Below are positions 59,750-64,000 of a stretch of 64,000 nucleotides of DNA, one piece after another. This stretch comes from Miscanthus floridulus (lineage: Eukaryota > Streptophyta > Magnoliopsida > Poales > Poaceae). The stretch lies in the NCBI RefSeq assembly GCF_019320115.1, contig NC_089581.1, positions 14,499,925 to 14,563,924 of the forward strand, given 5' to 3'. Made by a program: the position numbers and the translations under genes. Numbering within the stretch: the first letter of the stretch is position 1; the number at the start of each line of letters is the position of its first letter. The notes beneath the pieces are model-generated. The model was not told where the DNA came from. It saw nothing but the letters and a program-made list of their open reading frames with translations, and did no database searches.

Positions 59750-60870
59750 CTTGATTCTTCGACACTCCATCGCAGTGAATCATCCACAACTGCTCATAAC
59801 TTGAGTTGGGTCATCCACAAGCTCCACCGGATGATCACCAAACTCTCAATCACCACCAAGCCATCTAGGTGATGGCGATCACTAAGAGTAACAAGCAAGA
59901 AGTCTCATTTGACCACAACAAGCCTAATGAGAAGGGTGGATGCACACTTGCTACTCTCCTTTTGCTAATGAGGCCTTAATCTTGGATTCTCAAATCTCAA
60001 TCACCTCACTAGGCTCTTGCTCTCCTTACACTCTCAAGGGTGTTTCTTAGCTATTGAAATGGGCAAGAGTTATCCCTTAAGTGAATAGAGGAAGTATTTA
60101 TAACCTCTTATTCAAAATGAACAGTTATGTGCCTCTGCGGGTTGACCAGACGCTTCGGTCAGGTTGATCAGATGCTCCAGTCAATTCTCCCCACCACTGA
60201 GCCGTTAAGTTGTGACTAGACTCTAACCTACGTCCGGTCAGCACTGACCGGACGTGTTCGGTCTTAAAAACTTCTCTCTGGAACCTTACTGATGTTGACC
60301 GGACTCTAGCACCCAGTGTCCGATCACTTTGCTGCTCGGCGTCTGGTCGCATCTAGACGATTTTATCTTGATCAAATGAACTGACCGGACTCTGCGCTAG
60401 AGTCTAGTCACACCAGAACCAGCGTTCGGTCAACATTTGACCCTGCATTCACTTCCAACTCGAAATCATATGTGAATGAAGTTTGTTCCAATTGATCTTA
60501 GGGCTACTTAGGAGCTACCTAGTGCTAGATTTGACAAGTGTGCACCACACCTAATCCATTAGACTCACCTAGGTCAAGCTACTAGTCCATACCCCCTTAA
60601 TAGTATGGCTAAAGAAAAAACAAAGTCCTAAACTACTCTAAGTGTCTCTTCAACATCAAACGACACTTAGAACTAGTCCATCCTTAACCTTATCGTCCAT
60701 CCTTTGAAAACCGAAATAATTTCCATCGTAGGGGCATGATAACCATGATTGCCCAATCAATTGTCATTACTATGACCTAACTTAATTACATCTGCAAAAC
60801 ACACGTTAGTCACAGTAATCTCGTATTGTCATTAATCACCGAAACCCAACTAGAGGCCTAGATGCTTTCA
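59750..60870 (-). repeat. 5' LTR of element C, truncated at its internal end
   Basis: It is colinear with 42943-44062 of the 3' LTR. About 365 bp of LTR, the primer site and the first part of gag are deleted; gag sequence joins directly at 59749. A palindrome cluster lies at 60140-60440. Confidence 0.85.
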
Positions 60871-62392
60871 TGCCGCTCTCCACGCGGTGACTCCTGCCTG
60901 TATTAGTATCTATATAATCTAGAATTAGGCTTTTTATTACGTTCTTCATTTTTTTGTTCATGTTATTGTTGTGGTTTTTATTTTACCTACCGGTTGGTCC
61001 CTAAAATACACCCCTAATTAGCTAGTTAATAAATGTAGTCAAGTGTTTTGCTTCTTTGTTCTCATTCCACATTTATCTCTAACGATGTCTATTTTATTTA
61101 GCATTAGTCTTCTTTTTATCTGTCATCCCATCTCCTTTGTTAGTGTATAATTATTATTTTTTCTTCTTTTCTTTATAATATGTACTGTTTTTTTTAATTT
61201 TTAGCTTTCTTTTGTATGAAGGGCAGGCCTGGTGCAATGGTGAGAGTTGTCTCACTGAGTCACCAGGTCGTGGGTTTGAAGTAGCCTCTCTGCAGATTTG
61301 CGGGGGAAAGGCTTGCCTCGGTTTTTTTCCTTCCCCAGACCCACTCATGTGGAAGCCTTCAGCACTGTGTCTGTCTTTTTTCTCTTATATCTAAAATAAT
61401 AATTTACTTGGTTATTATCTACGCTATCGTTGTGTATATATTTTCATCCAACATCTTCCCATGCCATCTAATCCATCTTCACAACTCAATCCCTTTTCAG
61501 GTAGGTATCCAAACCCTACCTAAGGTCTAATAAAAATGGCTCGCCATCATCTTTATTTTTATTTAATTTTCTATTTTTCTGCACAATGAAAACTGTGTCT
61601 TTGAGTTTTGATTGACGCATGTCGTCTCCATTGCATTGCATGAGGAGATTCTTGGATGATAAAATATAGACTAGACTAGACGAGACTAAGAGCGTGTTTG
61701 GTACCACTTAAAATCAGATCTATTGTCATTTCAGTGCGAGAATTAAGAAAATCTCACCAAATATCCTACCGAAATCGATGATTCTTTCCACCACAAGAGA
61801 CACAATGACGTGGCATTACACTAGCGCTCATATTTTCTGTACCGCTGGGTGGAGGCTGTGATACCGATACCGATACCGCACTACGCGGTGGTGGCCACGC
61901 CACGATTCCAAATACGCCATAAACTAGAATTGATGTTGTACTTCCTCTCATGTGTGGTACCAAAGCCGAACCTTGCCGGTGTCGTTGCCTTCATGACACT
62001 CCTAAAATTCACCAATTAAATATACTTCTGTAATATATCTATTTTTATATAAATATCGATGCTCTTCATATAATATATTTAAACTTGAGATAATTTAACT
62101 TAAAATAAAACTAGAATGGCATTGTTGCGGTGAAACAGGAGTGTGTAAAACCCAACGTCTATGGCCTTGTTTGGTAGTGCGGTTAAAAGAATATTTCTCT
62201 AAGAACCTAGAAAGCAAAAGCACAGTCAAAATGAATTGGTATCCAATTTATGCATTTTAGTGTAAATGGTTGTTGTGAGAAGAAGCGTGACCGAAAAAAC
62301 TATACAAAGACGTGTCAAATTTTAATCTTAGCTTATATTTTAGTCGTAAATAGTTTATAAGTTGTGTTCATTTGTTTACATTTTATTGTATA
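60871..62392. other. Intergenic DNA between element C and the mariner element
   Basis: It is mostly AT-rich. It includes the SINE at 61221-61381 and an unassigned segment (61690-61980) with GTGTTTGGTACCAC and GTGTGGTACCAAA near its ends, possibly a decayed DNA transposon. No gene is seen. Confidence 0.5.
61221..61381 (+). mobile_element. tRNA-derived SINE copy 3 (divergent)
   Basis: GGGCAGGCCTGGTGCAATGG gives an A box, a B-box-like GTGGGTTTGAAGT follows, and the CCTTCCCCAGACCCACT body ends in T6. It is related to the two intronic SINEs but much more diverged, and has no clear target duplication. Confidence 0.7.
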
Positions 62393-64000
62393 CTCCCTCC
62401 ATGTAGATTTTAGATGTCGTTTAGTACATGATTGTGCATACCAAGGAGTGATTAATTAGGGTGAAGTTTTCCCTGTTTGCCCTTATTAAATAGGGCTGTG
62501 TGTGTATCATGGACACGAAAAGAATTCGCCTCGATTGGTTGTTACAACGTCTCCCGAGGCAGCCGAGACTGGAGGTCTCAGGTTCGAGTCCTTGCGAGCG
62601 CTTTTTTTTGCTGCATTCCCAATTTTGCATGGCGCGTTGGAGGCTTGCATGGCCTTGTAGCGGACGTGCGCGCGAGGTTGGCGCGTTGGCGCTCAAGTTT
62701 TCCTAGTCACGGTAGTGAGGCGCTCTTTTTTTGCTCACGCGCAAGTTGGCCACGAAATTTTGCTAGGCGCGCACGCTGGCCGCGTTTCTTTTTTCCAGGC
62801 GTGTGACGCTTGGGTTCCTATTTAAAGCTCCCGTGCAGCTTCTTGTACCGGTGCAAACTACAAACAGCCAGCATCACACATTCACACTCACACATGGCCA
62901 TTCCATTTGATCTAAACGAGCTTCCGGTTGAAGATGAAGACAGCCAGCGGGTGGAGGATGCCGATGAGCTCGACGAAGACTTCCGGCAGGTGGAGGATGT
63001 CGACGAGCTCGATGACGACGATTTGCCGATGGAAAATGGCAATGATAACGTGCCATTTCTTTCCTGTTTGTTGTGCCATTACTAATGTTCGGTCATATTC
63101 ATACTCCATTCTTCCTTTTGATATGATTTGATTTGAACTTGCCACTAGACGAGTTTGGCGCGGTTGATTTGGATTTCATACAAAATCTTGCTGGTAAGAT
63201 TGAGTGCTTCCTTGCTTTTAGTACTTCACACATCTTGTATTGTTGGATTGAGTATGTTTGTTTTTTTACAAGTAGAACATGTTGTGGAGGCTCCCGTTGA
63301 AGAACAAGTTGAAGAACCTCACCGAAGGATGAAAGAAATGTCTGAAGAGCTCTGAAAACAAGTTTATCAGGCTTTGTTGGCTAGAAGCAAGAATGGGAAA
63401 CTGGGCAAGAAAGATACTAAAATTGTTGCTGATCAATTTGATGTTCACATACGGTCAGTTCAGCGTTTATGGAAGCGAGGTAAAATTCAACTTGCAAACC
63501 CTGTTCCGGTTGTGGTTTGTAGTCTAAAGAAAGATAGAGTTGACCGTAAAGCAATATCTGTTGATTTGGAAGCATTGCGCAACATTCCTCTAAAAGAAAG
63601 AATGACCATAGAGGATGTGTGTGCCAAACTTAACATGAGCAAGTGGAAGATTCAAAAGTATTTGAAAAAAAGGTTTGCTTAGGCGCCACTCTAGTAGCAT
63701 CAAACCATATCTCACTGAAGCTAACAAGAAGTCTAGGTTGCAGTGGTGTGTTGACATGATTAAGAGGAATTTACTTGGTGATCCAATGTTTAAGGATTTG
63801 TTTGACTTTGTGTTCATTGATGAAAAATGGTTCTACATCTATCAAAAATCTAAAAAATATTATTTGCTACCCGAAGAAGATGATCCCTATCGAACTTGTA
63901 AGAACAAGAATTACATCCCTAGACTCATGTTCTTGTGTGTTTGTGCTCGACCAAGGTTTAGGGATGGAAATTATATTTTTGATGGTAGGATTGGTTGTTT
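62393..64000 (+). mobile_element. Tc1/mariner-like element, 5' part (continues past the window)
   Basis: A Stowaway-type terminus CTCCCTCCATGTAGATTTTA follows a TA dinucleotide (62391-62392), and the body encodes a plant mariner transposase. The right terminus lies outside the window. The 5' untranslated part (62393-62893) includes a B-box-like GGTTCGAGTCC (62580-62590) and a T8 run. Confidence 0.85.
62894..64000 (+). pseudogene. Mariner-like transposase, disabled, partial
   Basis: The N terminus MAIPFDLNELP followed by an acidic repeat (VEDADELDED / VEDVDELDDD) is typical of plant mariner transposases. One or two short introns follow (donor near 63193, acceptor near 63275). The DNA-binding part spans ~63360-63670 (KIVADQFDVHIRSVQRLWKR; RMTIEDVCAKLNMSKWKIQK). 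The catalytic start is KPYLTEANKKSRLQWCVDMI (~63700) and FIDEKWFY with the first Asp (~63817-63840). Lesions: in-frame TGA at 63353-63355, and an A7 run (63665-63671) where the frame changes. The later catalytic residues lie outside the window. It would cut and paste the element and related MITEs. Confidence 0.85.

Larger units (their letters stand above)
42579..60870 (-). mobile_element. Sirevirus C with envelope-like ORF, interrupted by element D
   Basis: On the minus strand: truncated 5' LTR (60870-59750), gag (59749-57930), pol (57860-54691), an LTR-like spacer, an envelope-like frame (53224-50850, continuing at 44638), multiplied polypurine tracts and the 3' LTR (44062-42579). The flanks CACCA (42574-42578) and TGCCG (60871-60875) do not match, so the ends may come from different insertions. 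Stops and frameshifts occur in all genes. Confidence 0.82.

Noticed and set aside
61690..61980. Complete DNA transposon with GGTACCA-type termini
   Set aside because: The ends are only partly inverted and no target duplication could be shown.

Overview
The window looks like nuclear DNA of a panicoid, probably Andropogoneae, grass (the Sorghum / Saccharum / Miscanthus / Zea group). The basis is the mix of split plant genes, Ty1/copia elements of Sirevirus type with A/G-rich multiplied polypurine tracts, a long-LTR chromovirus-like Ty3/gypsy element, Tourist-like and other grass MITEs, and tRNA-derived SINEs ending in oligo-T. Genus cannot be fixed from the sequence alone. All homology calls come from motif recognition; no search was run.

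Layout. 1-11.6 kb is a retrotransposon nest: Sirevirus A (minus, 1-4540) sits inside the left LTR of B (minus, 4541-10649), a gag-only Sirevirus relative, which in turn sits in a fragment of a gypsy LTR (10650-11558). 11.6-30.8 kb is a small gene island: a CYP81-like cytochrome P450 with two disabling lesions (12655-14285, plus), a complete eight-exon TIP41-like gene (14599-17561, minus) and a 16-exon ZPR1 zinc-finger gene (18578-29911, minus). ZPR1 carries a 6-kb antisense LINE and a SINE in intron 10, an apparent GG splice donor, a one-base frameshift and an Arg-to-Trp change. A 658-bp foldback MULE-type element lies just upstream of ZPR1.

30.8-41.7 kb is one gypsy element with a matching 5-bp target duplication (CGCGG). 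Its two LTRs differ in length by about 2.4 kb, and its polyprotein frame holds 27 stops, mostly TAG, with no frameshift over 1,255 codons. 42.6-60.9 kb is a Sirevirus (C, minus) with gag, pol and a downstream envelope-like reading frame. It has a truncated 5' LTR and no target duplication. It is interrupted by D (plus, 44639-50844), a second gag-only copy of the B family with a perfect CCCTC duplication. 60.9-64 kb holds a SINE and the 5' part of a Tc1/mariner element with a broken transposase.

The only host gene that looks fully intact is TIP41-like (TOR / PP2A-type signalling). ZPR1 (eEF1A- and growth-related) would be the second, but its lesions need checking against reads. The most unusual signals are the independent gag-only family (B and D), a conserved inverted repeat bracketing the polypurine tract/LTR junction in B, C and D, and the TAG-biased decay of the gypsy element.
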